Part shown: in pieces, positions 7,262 to 16,395 of the stretch | Position numbering within the stretch: position 1 is the first letter of the stretch | How the letters are laid out: each line of letters starts with the position of its first letter | Origin: CAZUQH01 sp964622465 | GTDB taxonomy: Bacteria; CG03; CAZUQH01 | Reading direction: 5' to 3' | DNA length: 17,957 nucleotides | NCBI GenBank assembly: GCA_964622465.1 | Contig: CAZUQH010000031.1 | Location: forward strand, 1 to 17,957 | Notes under the pieces: generated by a model | The model's input: the letters and a program-made list of their open reading frames with translations, nothing else | What the model was told of the DNA's origin: nothing | Databases searched by the model: none | Position numbers and translations under genes: made by a program

Positions 7262-8472
7262 TTGTGTTCCTCTTCTTCCAGAATCTCGACCATTATTTTG
7301 ACAACATCAGGGTCAAATTGTGTGCCGGCGTTGCGTTTCAATTCTTCTATTGCCTGGCGCCTCGTCAAACTTGGAGCATAAATACGGTGCGAAGTCATAG
7401 CGTCGTAAGAATCAGCAACAAATATTATCCTTGAGCCCAATGGTATTTCTTCGGCTTTCAAACCACGCAAATACCCTTTACCGTCCCATCGTTCGTGCGA
7501 GTAAAGGATCAACGACGAAGCACCTTCAAGCAATTCGATGGGCCGGACTATCCTCTCGCCAATCAGTGGATGAAGTTTCACCTGTTCCATTTCTGTTGGT
7601 GTGAGACGGTTTGGTTTCAGTAGTATATCATCTCTGATTCCAATTTTGCCTATATCATGAATAGTTGCAGCTGCATTGATGTTTCTTAAGAGCGACTCGG
7701 GGAGATGTATCCTTCTTGCAATCCTGACTGCATACATGGCCACGCGTTCGGAATGACCGCTGGTATATGAGTCCTTCGCTTCAATCGCGCCTGCAAGGGT
7801 CCGGACAGTGCCGAGATAGACATTCCGCATCTGCTCATGCAGTTGCGCATTTTCAATTGTGATTGCTGCTTCATCAGCAAGAATCATGAGAAACCGTAAG
7901 TCACGCTCATCAAATGGCTGTCCCGCCTCCTTGTTATTTACGTTCAGAACCCCTATCGCGCGGTTCTTGACCTTCAACGGCACCGAGACAAATGACTTTG
8001 TGGTATATCTGGCCTGACTCGTCCGCATGAACCTCGGGTCTGTTTCTATGTTCGAGCATAATATCGACTCGCCCTCTACCAACACTCTCCCCGCTATCCC
8101 TTCGCCAACGGGAATCTGGCTCGTCTCCACCACCTCCTGCTCCAGTCCTTTCGCAGCTTTTATTTCCAGTAGATTGCTCTGGTTATTGAGAATCATAATC
8201 GAGCCGATGTCCGTCCTCATAAGCGAACAGGCATTTTCCACTATACTCTTATAAAGTGGCTCTAAAGTCCAGTATTTTGAGGTTGCAAGACCGAACTCAT
8301 GAATTCCTTCCAGCATCGACATAAGTCGCTCAAGATTAATGTTGAACCGTCCAAGCCGCTCACCGATTTCTTCCAACTCTGCGTTCAACCGCCTGTTACG
8401 AGTCACCATATATATTGCGAAACCCGCCAGAGCCACGGCAATCACGGTTAATAACCAGCTAAAAATTCCCAT
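7258..8472 (-). CDS. Membrane-anchored GAF-HD-GYP protein (putative cyclic dinucleotide phosphodiesterase)
   Basis: The 404-residue protein has an N-terminal membrane anchor (about 4-23), a coiled linker, a GAF domain (about 65-212) and an HD-GYP domain (about 218-400). HD-GYP enzymes hydrolyse c-di-GMP or related cyclic dinucleotides. Most metal ligands are present: E231, H240, H272-D273, H301, H326 and D354. Two deviations stand out. The first histidine of the usual HHE is serine (S325), and the GYP motif reads GYL (333-335). Activity may therefore be altered. Weak AGGAG lies upstream of ATG 8472. It follows atpD by 18 nt and overlaps nadE by 4 nt, so it is probably co-transcribed with the ATPase. 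Confidence 0.88.
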   Translation of the reverse strand: MGIFSWLLTVIAVALAGFAIYMVTRNRRLNAELEEIGERLGRFNINLERLMSMLEGIHEFGLATSKYWTLEPLYKSIVENACSLMRTDIGSIMILNNQSNLLEIKAAKGLEQEVVETSQIPVGEGIAGRVLVEGESILCSNIETDPRFMRTSQARYTTKSFVSVPLKVKNRAIGVLNVNNKEAGQPFDERDLRFLMILADEAAITIENAQLHEQMRNVYLGTVRTLAGAIEAKDSYTSGHSERVAMYAVRIARRIHLPESLLRNINAAATIHDIGKIGIRDDILLKPNRLTPTEMEQVKLHPLIGERIVRPIELLEGASSLILYSHERWDGKGYLRGLKAEEIPLGSRIIFVADSYDAMTSHRIYAPSLTRRQAIEELKRNAGTQFDPDVVKIMVEILEEEEHK

Positions 8473-8490
8473 TTTCCTATCTACTCCTTG

Positions 8491-9108
8491 CTATCTAGCC
8501 CTTACTATTTCCTTGATTTTCATCAACCGGACAATAGATTCGCGGTCCATTTCTTCGAGCCGCTCTTCAATATATCTCATTGTTTCCTTAATGTTTGGAA
8601 TCAGGATATGCTCCAACGCATTCACGCGCCGCCTGGTGCTTTCTATCTCTCTTGCCATAACCTCAATCTCCTTCTCCTGTCCGGCGAGACGAATAATGTC
8701 CTTGAGCACCGCTTCATATTCTTTAAGTGCCCGGTCCAACAAACCACCTCCTCTATATCCGAAACCGAACACGTCACCTTCAAACGAAACGTGGTAATGC
8801 GGCACGCGTAAATTCACCCGCGGAACCAATTCTATAGAGACATCGGATGCCACCAGCTTTGATTCCAATATCCTGGTTACGTCAGACGGACGATACGTAA
8901 GCCATGCACTCAAATACATCCGCCACGCCTGCTTGAGTTTTTCTTCCACTCTGGCGCGCATCCCACGTTGTTTTTCTATTGCCTGGAGGAAACGCCGCAT
9001 TAGCTCATCCTGTTTATCTTTCAGCAGCCGATGCCCTCTCACTGCGATACTATGCCGCCGCCTCAGCTTTAAAAGCTCCATGCGTGTTGAATTAACTGAC
9101 AGTCGCAT
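8491..9108 (-). CDS. atpD: V-type ATP synthase subunit D
   Basis: Subunit D is the central rotor shaft that couples ATP turnover in the A3B3 head to rotation of the membrane ring. The 205-residue protein shows the family N terminus with TRMELLKLRRR, a following segment RGHRLLKDKQDELMRRF and long helical stretches at both ends that form the antiparallel coiled coil. The C-terminal helix includes STRRRVNALEHILIPNI, which is highly typical of V/A-type D. GGAG lies 9 nt before ATG 9108, and the gene starts 16 nt after atpB. It is the last of the nine ATPase genes. Confidence 0.95.
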   Translation of the reverse strand: MRLSVNSTRMELLKLRRRHSIAVRGHRLLKDKQDELMRRFLQAIEKQRGMRARVEEKLKQAWRMYLSAWLTYRPSDVTRILESKLVASDVSIELVPRVNLRVPHYHVSFEGDVFGFGYRGGGLLDRALKEYEAVLKDIIRLAGQEKEIEVMAREIESTRRRVNALEHILIPNIKETMRYIEERLEEMDRESIVRLMKIKEIVRAR

Positions 9109-9124
9109 TACAATATCTCCGTCA

Positions 9125-10519
9125 TTATAGTTTTGCTTTTTCCCTATCCAGATATTTTTTTATCTGCTCTTCTCGCACACGTTTCAACTCTTGCCTCGGA
9201 AGTATCCTTAACAATTCCCACGCACGGTCAAGCGTGTCTATGATACTACGCTCCTCGTATTCCCCCTGCGCCACAAATTCACCTTCGAACTTATCTGCGA
9301 AATTACTGAACATTCTGTCTGTCTCAGAAAGTGCCGCTTCTCCCAGTATCACCGCGAGTTCCTTGACTTCCTTGCCACGAGCATAAGCTGCAAATAACTG
9401 GGATGTCACATGATGATGGTCTTCTCTAGTCCTGTCTTTTCCTATCCCTTTCTCTTTTAACCTGCTCAAGGACGGCAGCACGTCTATAGGAGGATACACG
9501 CCTTTCCTCTGCAGCTCACGTGAAAGGATGACCTGTCCTTCTGTTATATATCCACTCAGGTCCGGTATTGGATGCGTTTTGTCATCCTCCGGCATGGTCA
9601 GAATGGGCATCTGTGTTATTGAGCCCTTGCGGCCTTTTATCCTTCCTGCTCTTTCATAAATCGTTGCCAGGTCCGTATACATATATCCTGGATAGCCACG
9701 TCTACCGGGGACTTCTTTTCTTGCTGCAGAAATCTCCCTGAGTGCCTCACAATAGTTCGTTATGTTGGTCAGAATCACAAGAACGTGCATATCCAGTTCA
9801 AAAGCGAGATACTCCGCCGCCGTGAGTGCCATTCTCGGAGTTGCTATCCTCTCGATTGCCGGGTCATCTGCGAGATTCATAAACATCACAGAGCGGCCGA
9901 TTGCGCCGCTATCTTTCAGGTCGGTTATAAAAAAGTTTGCCTCTTCAAAAGTTATTCCCATCGCTCCAAAGACTACTGCAAACTTCTCCTCCCTGCCAAG
10001 AACTTTTGCCTGTCTTGCTATCTGCGCCGCTATCTCATTATGAGGAAGTCCGGTTACTGAAAAAATTGGTAATTTCTGTCCCCTGACCAAAGTTGTCATC
10101 GCATCTATTGCCGAGATTCCCGTCTGGATAAACTCATCCGGATAATCCCGGGATTCGGGATTTATCGGGAGCCCGTCTATTGACAGACGCTTTTCCGGAA
10201 TTACCGGGGGCGCCCCATCAATTGGTTTACCCAACCCGTCAAATATCCTGCCAAGTATATCACGGGACACGCCCAATTCGAGCCCACGGCCAAGAAACCG
10301 TACCCTCGCTTGTGTAAGATTGACGCCTGTTGTCCCTTCAAACAACTGTATCAGAACCTTGTCTTCATCAACTTCCAGCACCCTGCCGCGGCGTACCTCT
10401 CCGGAAGCAATCTGAACCTCGCATATTTCGCCAAATCCAACTCCCGGAGCGTCTTCTACCAGAATCAGAGGACCAGCAACGCTACGTACCGTCAAATATT
10501 CCTTATGTTTTGAGTCCAT
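9125..10519 (-). CDS. atpB: V-type ATP synthase subunit B (non-catalytic)
   Basis: Subunit B alternates with A in the hexameric head and contributes regulatory interfaces rather than catalytic sites. The 464-residue protein is full length. It has the beta-barrel N domain, then the degenerate nucleotide-binding loop GLPHNEIA (about 157-164) in place of a Walker A motif, as expected for B. Other family blocks include FGAMGITFEEANFF, NLADDPAIERIATPR and PSLSRLKEKGIG. I chose ATG 10519 because AAGGAG lies 8 nt upstream; a TTG directly before it is unnecessary. It overlaps the end of atpA by 17 nt. Confidence 0.97.
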   Translation of the reverse strand: MDSKHKEYLTVRSVAGPLILVEDAPGVGFGEICEVQIASGEVRRGRVLEVDEDKVLIQLFEGTTGVNLTQARVRFLGRGLELGVSRDILGRIFDGLGKPIDGAPPVIPEKRLSIDGLPINPESRDYPDEFIQTGISAIDAMTTLVRGQKLPIFSVTGLPHNEIAAQIARQAKVLGREEKFAVVFGAMGITFEEANFFITDLKDSGAIGRSVMFMNLADDPAIERIATPRMALTAAEYLAFELDMHVLVILTNITNYCEALREISAARKEVPGRRGYPGYMYTDLATIYERAGRIKGRKGSITQMPILTMPEDDKTHPIPDLSGYITEGQVILSRELQRKGVYPPIDVLPSLSRLKEKGIGKDRTREDHHHVTSQLFAAYARGKEVKELAVILGEAALSETDRMFSNFADKFEGEFVAQGEYEERSIIDTLDRAWELLRILPRQELKRVREEQIKKYLDREKAKL

Positions 10520-12248
10520 CAAATATGCTCCTTATCTCATCCTCAAGATGGTTATATTCCTTTTCATCCTTGAAGAATTTCGCTCTTGCAATTCTAGACC
10601 GGACTTCCAACGCGCTAACCTTCTCAATCGGTATACCTTTCTCAAGCGTCTCAAGCGCCCTTGTATGAAATTGCAAAATCAACTTTAATAACCTGTATTG
10701 AAATTTCAGTTGAGTATATGCTTCGTCCGGGTCAAATGCGCTCTGGTTCAAGAAATCCTCTTTAATCGATTTCGCTGTTTCAAGCACAAGCCGCTCTCTT
10801 GCAGATAGCGCTTCAATCCCAACGAGCCGCACAATCTCGGAAAGCGTCTCTTCTTCCTGTAGAATTTCAATTGTGGTATTTCTATGCCGGACAAAATCGT
10901 CTGCGATATTTTTCTTCAGATACTCCTCTATTTCATCAATGTATAACGAATAACTCGTAAGCCAGTTTATAGCCGGGAAATGACGCTGATAAGCAAGTTT
11001 GTCCTCAAGTGACCAGAAAACTTTAACCATTCTCAACGTTGCCTGAACCACCGGGTCTGACAAATCGCCACCTGGTGGAGAAACGGAACCTATTACGGAA
11101 ATCATACCTTCTCTGTTATCGGAGCCGAGGCATGCTGCGCAACCTGAGCGCTCATAAAAACCGGCAATTCGTGCTGCCAGATATGCAGGATAGCCCTCTT
11201 CTCCGGGCATCTCTTCAAGTCGTCCCGAAATTTCTCTGAGTGCCTCAGCCCAACGGGAAGTGGAATCAGCCATAAGTGCAACTTTGTAGCCCATATCCCG
11301 ATAGTACTCTGCGAGCGTTATTCCGGTATAAACAGATGCCTCACGGGCAGCTACCGGCATATTGGAAGTATTCGCTATAAGGATCGTCCGCTCCATAAGC
11401 GGCCTTCCGGATTTCGGGTCCGTGAGTTTCGGAAAAGATAGAAGTACGTCAGCTGCCTCATTTCCTCGCTCTCCACATGCGACAAAAATAATGATATCGG
11501 CATCTGCCCACTTGGAAAGTTGATGCTGGATTACAGTTTTTCCGCTGCCGAATGGTCCAGGGACACAGGCAGTGCCACCTTTCGCTACTGGGAAGAACGT
11601 ATCGATCACCCGCTGGCCGGTTATAAGCGGCTCTGTCGGCGGAACTTTCTTTTTAACTTTGCGTTCCTGGCGCACAGGCCACCTCTGTAGCATCTTTATT
11701 TCGGTCTTTCCTTCATCCCCTTCCAAAACCGCTACTGTATCCTCTACCGTCCACTTACCGCTTTCAATTTTTGCTATTTTACCGGATACGCCAACAGGAA
11801 CCATTATCCTGTGTTCAACAAGTGATGTCTCTTGTACTACTCCTATGATATCTCCTTCCGAAACTTTCTGACCTACTTTGACCCGTGGCTCAAACTCCCA
11901 TTTCTTTTTACGGTCAAGCGCAGGCACCTGGACGCCCCTGCCAATAAAATCGCCCTGCTTCTCCCTTATTTTGTCAAGCGGCCTCTGAATTCCATCGAAT
12001 ACAGACGAAACCAAACCAGGACCCAGTTCCACTGACAATGGAGCTCCTGTACTTTCAACCGGGTCTCCTGGTTTAAGACCGCCTGTCTCTTCATAAACCT
12101 GCACCGATATCTTGCCTCTTCGTAACTCTATAACCTCTCCAACAAGCCCTTCTTCCCCAACGGCTAACACATCGTGCATCTTCACGTCTGGCAGCCCTTC
12201 CGCGACCACCAACGGACCTGATATCTTGACAATCCTGCCTTTCTCCAT
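10503..12248 (-). CDS. atpA: V-type ATP synthase subunit A (catalytic)
   Basis: Subunit A carries the ATPase catalytic sites. The 581-residue protein is full length and has the non-homologous bulge (about 115-200) that separates V/A-type A from F-type beta. Walker A is GPFGSGKT (231-238), followed by the ACGERGNEAADVL block with the catalytic glutamate and by LMADSTSRWAEALREISGR. No intein interrupts the P-loop, although this is a common intein site in other lineages. GAGGAG lies about 8 nt before ATG 12248. The gene starts 5 nt after atpF and overlaps atpB. Confidence 0.98.
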   Translation of the reverse strand: MEKGRIVKISGPLVVAEGLPDVKMHDVLAVGEEGLVGEVIELRRGKISVQVYEETGGLKPGDPVESTGAPLSVELGPGLVSSVFDGIQRPLDKIREKQGDFIGRGVQVPALDRKKKWEFEPRVKVGQKVSEGDIIGVVQETSLVEHRIMVPVGVSGKIAKIESGKWTVEDTVAVLEGDEGKTEIKMLQRWPVRQERKVKKKVPPTEPLITGQRVIDTFFPVAKGGTACVPGPFGSGKTVIQHQLSKWADADIIIFVACGERGNEAADVLLSFPKLTDPKSGRPLMERTILIANTSNMPVAAREASVYTGITLAEYYRDMGYKVALMADSTSRWAEALREISGRLEEMPGEEGYPAYLAARIAGFYERSGCAACLGSDNREGMISVIGSVSPPGGDLSDPVVQATLRMVKVFWSLEDKLAYQRHFPAINWLTSYSLYIDEIEEYLKKNIADDFVRHRNTTIEILQEEETLSEIVRLVGIEALSARERLVLETAKSIKEDFLNQSAFDPDEAYTQLKFQYRLLKLILQFHTRALETLEKGIPIEKVSALEVRSRIARAKFFKDEKEYNHLEDEIRSIFDGLKT

Positions 12249-12253
12249 AAAAA

Positions 12254-12565
12254 TTACTCCTCTAGTATATCTGCGCCTGCAGCGCGAGCTGCTATCTTTC
12301 TCATTCGTTGGCGAATGAAACTTGTGGTACCTCCGAGCTCCGGTATAACCGCCAGAGATGTCCCTGGCAACTGTGCAATATGTTCTACTACTTCTGGAAG
12401 TTCCTGGACAATGCTTTCAACCATGAGAATCACGGCGTACTCCTCCAGATTCAATTTTTCAACCTGCACCTTAGCGTCTCCAGCTGTAGCCGCTGATAAT
12501 ATTTCAACCCCAAATGCCTTAAAAGGTGCGATGTATTCCTCTGGACCAATAACTGCTATCTTCAC
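12254..12565 (-). CDS. atpF: V-type ATP synthase subunit F
   Basis: Subunit F binds the D shaft in the central stalk and helps regulate ATPase activity. The 103-residue product begins MKIAVIGPEEYIAPFKAFG and contains EYAVILMVESIVQELPE and LPGTSLAVIPELGG, the conserved core of the small Rossmann-like F subunit. Length is normal. Its ATG overlaps the atpC stop by 4 nt, and atpA begins 5 nt after its stop. Confidence 0.93.
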   Translation of the reverse strand: MKIAVIGPEEYIAPFKAFGVEILSAATAGDAKVQVEKLNLEEYAVILMVESIVQELPEVVEHIAQLPGTSLAVIPELGGTTSFIRQRMRKIAARAAGADILEE

Positions 12566-13344
12566 ACGTATGTCTCCCTCAAGAGCAACTTTTTATCTGA
12601 TGAAGACATCTGATTTCTCTGACCACCAAGAACAACACGCAGGTTTATAATCTCAACTGACTTACCCTGCCAGTAACCCCACAAAGGGTCAAGACCGAAT
12701 GCTTCATATTTTGCTGGCTCACAAACATGCGTGAGCCAATTATCGCACTCACGGTCAAGCCCGGCAAAATCTACCACATTTCCATCACCAATGAAACTAT
12801 TTATATGCGGCCAGAAATCCCTGCTTTCCCAGTATTTTATAAACCCTTCTCTTCCCTGTTTGCACAGTCGCACAAGGGTCGTCCTCTCTCTTTCATCGCC
12901 TACGAAATTATCGATGTTAAAATCGGTAGTCCCCCTCCAGAAAATCCTCAGGCCAGTACGCAAATTCCATAACTCTGCGCCATCACGTGCCCAGGCCAAT
13001 ATCAGTGGACTGCCCAATAGTTTAGCTTGCGTTAGAATATCCTGCCAGCGATACCCGGATTCAAGAGAAACATTCACTAACGGTGAAATCACCCCGTCTG
13101 TCAATGATTCAAGTAGATGTGCCACGCTCCCGGTATGCTCCTCGAGAGCACCTTCTAATTCTCCTGGAGCAATACGTCTGAGCATATCAATATAGTCGGT
13201 CTCACCAAGTTTATGCACCAGTTCATTCCAGTTGTCTACACCCGCAAGATGCTCAAATCTTGCACGCGGAATTAACCTTGTCTCAAGTGCGCGTATCGCT
13301 CCAACCGCATGCGCAAACCTATTGTTTAGCCTGCCCTCTAACAT
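12562..13344 (-). CDS. atpC: V-type ATP synthase subunit C
   Basis: Subunit C caps the K-ring and connects it to the D-F stalk. The 260-residue product has the V-ATPase C (d-type) pattern: an N-terminal RFAHAVGAIRALETRLI, and the mixed helical repeats with LRTGLRIFW and GLDPLWGYWQGKSVEI near the C terminus. It is shorter than the roughly 320-350 residues usual for Thermus and Enterococcus, so one helical portion is reduced. I chose ATG 13344 with AGGAGG about 10 nt upstream rather than an in-frame start at 13377. It overlaps the end of atpE by 26 nt and atpF by 4 nt. Confidence 0.87.
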   Translation of the reverse strand: MLEGRLNNRFAHAVGAIRALETRLIPRARFEHLAGVDNWNELVHKLGETDYIDMLRRIAPGELEGALEEHTGSVAHLLESLTDGVISPLVNVSLESGYRWQDILTQAKLLGSPLILAWARDGAELWNLRTGLRIFWRGTTDFNIDNFVGDERERTTLVRLCKQGREGFIKYWESRDFWPHINSFIGDGNVVDFAGLDRECDNWLTHVCEPAKYEAFGLDPLWGYWQGKSVEIINLRVVLGGQRNQMSSSDKKLLLRETYV

Positions 13345-13936
13345 CGTTAAACAACCTCCTCGCAACTTCATCTCCAAATTCGTCCCGCCAGCTCCTCATC
13401 AGCGCTTCCAGCGTACAGTTTACCTCTGTTGAACCACTGTGTAATACGAAACCGTAGTTAAAACTACCCCGGCTGTCACTCAATTTCAGTTTACCTGTCA
13501 ATTGGTTATTGTTTAACCGTTCATTACACCCGGCGATAAACTTAGCGTCAAGGTATTTCTCTTTGCGCCCGACTACAACCGTTTCATCACCTGTCTCCAC
13601 TGCGTTCAGCAAATATTTCCTCCAGAACTCGCAATACTGTTCCTGTGGAAGTCCCATAATATGCTGCTGCAAACTCTCAAATACCCGTGCAACCAATTCC
13701 TGTTTCTTTTTGAGAATCTCTTTTGCCGCTTCCAGTTCTGCCTGAGTCACAATCTGCTCTTTAATCCGTGCGCACTTTTGCTCTCCATCCTTCTGTATAA
13801 TGCTTGCTTGTTTTTCTCCTTGTGCTTTGGCATCAGCAAGAATGGACGCTGCCTTGTTCTTGGCCTCATCCAGAATCTGCGCGACCGCAGATTGATTCGT
13901 CTTTTCTAATTCACTAAGTATATTCTCAAGAGACAT
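13319..13936 (-). CDS. atpE: V-type ATP synthase subunit E (peripheral stalk)
   Basis: Subunit E pairs with the H/G subunit to form the peripheral stalk that holds the head static. The 205-residue protein has a long, alanine- and lysine-rich N-terminal coiled coil (about 1-85) and a globular C-terminal domain that binds the A3B3 head. Its segments YGFVLHSGSTEVNCTLEAL and RDEFGDEVARRLF are typical of the E C-terminal domain. It begins 1 nt after the atpK stop with only a weak ribosome site, so coupling to atpK translation is likely. Confidence 0.92.
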   Translation of the reverse strand: MSLENILSELEKTNQSAVAQILDEAKNKAASILADAKAQGEKQASIIQKDGEQKCARIKEQIVTQAELEAAKEILKKKQELVARVFESLQQHIMGLPQEQYCEFWRKYLLNAVETGDETVVVGRKEKYLDAKFIAGCNERLNNNQLTGKLKLSDSRGSFNYGFVLHSGSTEVNCTLEALMRSWRDEFGDEVARRLFNDVRGQAKQ

Positions 13937-13937
13937 T

Positions 13938-14408
13938 TTACAGTTTTATTCCATTGAGAAGGAAAATAGTAACAACCAGTCCGAGTACCGCGTACGTCTC
14001 TACCAGTGCAGCATAGATTACTGCCTTCATTGTATCGCCTGGCTTCTTCGCTGCTACCGCCACACCTGCTGCACAGACCTTACCCTGATGGATTCCACTC
14101 CACCAGCAACTAAGTCCAACTGGAAGACAGGCAGCAAGAATTTGTAGCCCCTGGATGGTTGATACGCTTGCAAGTTCTCCTCCGAGCAGCCCGATTTTCA
14201 TCATCACAAGAAAAGCTGCAAGGAACCCATAAATACCCTGAGTCCCGGGGAGGGCTACAAGTATAACGAGTAGTCCAAATTTTTCTGGCTGTTCGGATAG
14301 AAGCCCATTTGCCGCCTGACCTGAATATCCAATCCCGATTGAAGAACCAATTTGCGCCAGTCCATACGCAAGAGCAGCTCCTGTTATTGCCCACAAAATT
14401 CCAGTCAT
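13938..14408 (-). CDS. atpK: V-type ATP synthase subunit K (four-helix proteolipid, probable Na+ type)
   Basis: Subunit K forms the rotating membrane ring that carries the coupling ion. The 156-residue protein has four transmembrane helices, arising from a duplicated hairpin, and matches Enterococcus hirae NtpK in length and pattern. The NtpK Na+ ligands L61, T64, Q65, Q110 and E139 correspond to L53, T56, Q57, Q108 and E137 here, in LPGTQGIYGF, SGIHQGKV and ALVETYAVLG. Only the second hairpin has the essential carboxylate. This predicts sodium coupling. AAAGGAG lies 7 nt before ATG 14408, and the gene lies 31 nt after atpI. Confidence 0.96.
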   Translation of the reverse strand: MTGILWAITGAALAYGLAQIGSSIGIGYSGQAANGLLSEQPEKFGLLVILVALPGTQGIYGFLAAFLVMMKIGLLGGELASVSTIQGLQILAACLPVGLSCWWSGIHQGKVCAAGVAVAAKKPGDTMKAVIYAALVETYAVLGLVVTIFLLNGIKL

Positions 14409-14439
14409 AGAAAACTCCTTTCAGGGGGTTTAAATACCC

Positions 14440-16395
14440 TTATCCTGTTATTATGACATGCTCCTGTTCTTCCCGAAGCGGGGCAAAAGGTTGCCCTGTT
14501 CCCTCAAAAAATTTCGGGAAAAATTCTACGTACTGCAAGCGAGAAGTGTGAACATATCCACTCAGCATATTTATTGCCATATTAAAAACATGCCCAATGA
14601 TAAGTACTATTGCCATCAGCAACCAGCCAATATATGGAATACCGACCGTCATTTTGCTTATACTATTCACAGCCATACCCATTATACCTGTCCCAAGACC
14701 AAGCGCAAACAACCGCGAATATGAGAGAATATCTTTCAGATAATCAATACCTCCATATAATCGATAGAGACCAAGCCCTATCCTGCCAAATGGATTTTTT
14801 ATTGAGCGGCCCTGGACTATAACGACAGCAACAACACCACCGATTGCAAGCTGCTGACCTGGTAACCTCGTTGCTGGAATAATGAGCATTGCAACTCCGG
14901 CAAGAACAGCAAGCCACGGCAACTCGTCACAGAAAGCGGAAGACCACTGCGCTCGGGATATATGATGAATAAATTTCAACAAAACACCAAATATTACCTG
15001 AATGTAACCAAACACCAGAGAAACGTACAGGAAACTTGTTGGATTCTTTATCGGGTCCAGCATAATAAACTTATTAGTGACAACTGACAGGGCAGCAAAA
15101 GGTGAAAACGCGGTCAGCGCATCTCCAAAATATGTCCCTAACACTATACCAAACGCTATAGAACTTATCCCACCCCAGAAGAAAACGCGAAGAAAAGAAG
15201 CAAGCCCGCCACGCGGCTTGAAATGTCTCAATGCCCACCAGCATCCAAACGCAAGTATCAATCCATATCCTGCATCGCTCAAGCAACAACCAAAGAAAAT
15301 AATAAAAAATGGAGTCAGGTATGGAGTCGGGTCTATACTTCCATATTTTGGCCATCCATACAGGGTGGTAACAAGTTCAAATGAGCGCGCAGGTGCCTTA
15401 TTCTCAAATTTAACAGGTGGTTTCTCATCTATTCCCGGTGATTCTATCAATGCAACTACGTCGGGAAATTTTTTTTCAATTTCCTGCTTTGTCCAGTCCG
15501 AACGCTTACTTTCAATCCATCCTGCCAGCATGAATGCCTGTTTACTCTCCCCGATATGTTGCTTTATCCTTTCCCGGTTCGCAATCGTCCTGTAAAAATC
15601 AAGCGCAACCTGCATATTTCCAAACTCACTCAATAAACCTCTTGCTTTCTCAATTATCTCCAAACGTCTGGAAATAAGAGATGTTTTTTCTTCTTCCAGT
15701 GATTCGATGTATTCTGCCGGCGTCTGAGTGGTATCCGGTAAATCAACGGTTTCAAAAGCAGCTCCACGTAAAACTGGCATAATTTTTTGTGCTTCGGAAC
15801 TAGAAAACCCGATAACGAGATGCTTGTGAGTCCGGGTCTGGCTGATTTCACTTATAGCGGCTTTGCCTGTCTCAATCGAGAGTTGCGCAACAAGTTCACT
15901 AAACTTTTTTCGCTCTACCGAACCCATAAGTATCCGGACTTTTTCCAGACGTGCAAGAGCATCGAACTTCACCTCTATATTTATGTATGGTCTGAACCTG
16001 GTTATTTCCTCGTCAATATCAGCAAGCCGGATGGATATATTATCCAGTTCTCTGGCATTTTCCACGGCATACTTAAACCATTCTTCAACAGGCAAACGCT
16101 TGACAAGCGACACAATCTGTTGCCGTGTGAAGCGTGGTACCTCAAGTGGCCGGACGCGGTTAAGTTCCCGCTTTCCCGCTACCTTTTTTAGGAATAAAAT
16201 AATGGACTCAAGATGAGCAATTTCTTCCGTCGGTGGAATACCCAAGCCATTGTTAACATCACCAGTACCGAGCAATTTATTATAGTTCATTTCGGAAATC
16301 TGGACTGTGCCGAACTGCTGGAGGGCTTCAAGGACAGATGGTTCGCTCTTTCGCAAGCCCGCTACTATGATTTTCTGTATCTTTGCAAGTGCCAT
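14440..16395 (-). CDS. atpI: V-type ATP synthase subunit I (a-type stator)
   Basis: Subunit I provides the two half-channels that load ions onto the K-ring and anchors the peripheral stalks. The 651-residue protein has a cytoplasmic N-terminal half (about 1-335) with coiled coils, and a membrane half with about seven or eight helices. Family motifs include IDPTPYLTPFFIIFFG, the loop LSDAGYG, and SYSRLFALGLGTG with the essential channel arginine R561. Near the C terminus is TSRLQYVEFFPKFFEGTG with R619. It shares one base with the atpH stop (TAATG), a tight coupling. Confidence 0.95.
   Translation of the reverse strand: MALAKIQKIIVAGLRKSEPSVLEALQQFGTVQISEMNYNKLLGTGDVNNGLGIPPTEEIAHLESIILFLKKVAGKRELNRVRPLEVPRFTRQQIVSLVKRLPVEEWFKYAVENARELDNISIRLADIDEEITRFRPYINIEVKFDALARLEKVRILMGSVERKKFSELVAQLSIETGKAAISEISQTRTHKHLVIGFSSSEAQKIMPVLRGAAFETVDLPDTTQTPAEYIESLEEEKTSLISRRLEIIEKARGLLSEFGNMQVALDFYRTIANRERIKQHIGESKQAFMLAGWIESKRSDWTKQEIEKKFPDVVALIESPGIDEKPPVKFENKAPARSFELVTTLYGWPKYGSIDPTPYLTPFFIIFFGCCLSDAGYGLILAFGCWWALRHFKPRGGLASFLRVFFWGGISSIAFGIVLGTYFGDALTAFSPFAALSVVTNKFIMLDPIKNPTSFLYVSLVFGYIQVIFGVLLKFIHHISRAQWSSAFCDELPWLAVLAGVAMLIIPATRLPGQQLAIGGVVAVVIVQGRSIKNPFGRIGLGLYRLYGGIDYLKDILSYSRLFALGLGTGIMGMAVNSISKMTVGIPYIGWLLMAIVLIIGHVFNMAINMLSGYVHTSRLQYVEFFPKFFEGTGQPFAPLREEQEHVIITG

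Noticed and set aside
11530..11560. Possible intein at the atpA P-loop
   Set aside because: The sequence runs uninterrupted through GPFGSGKT and the total length is normal.
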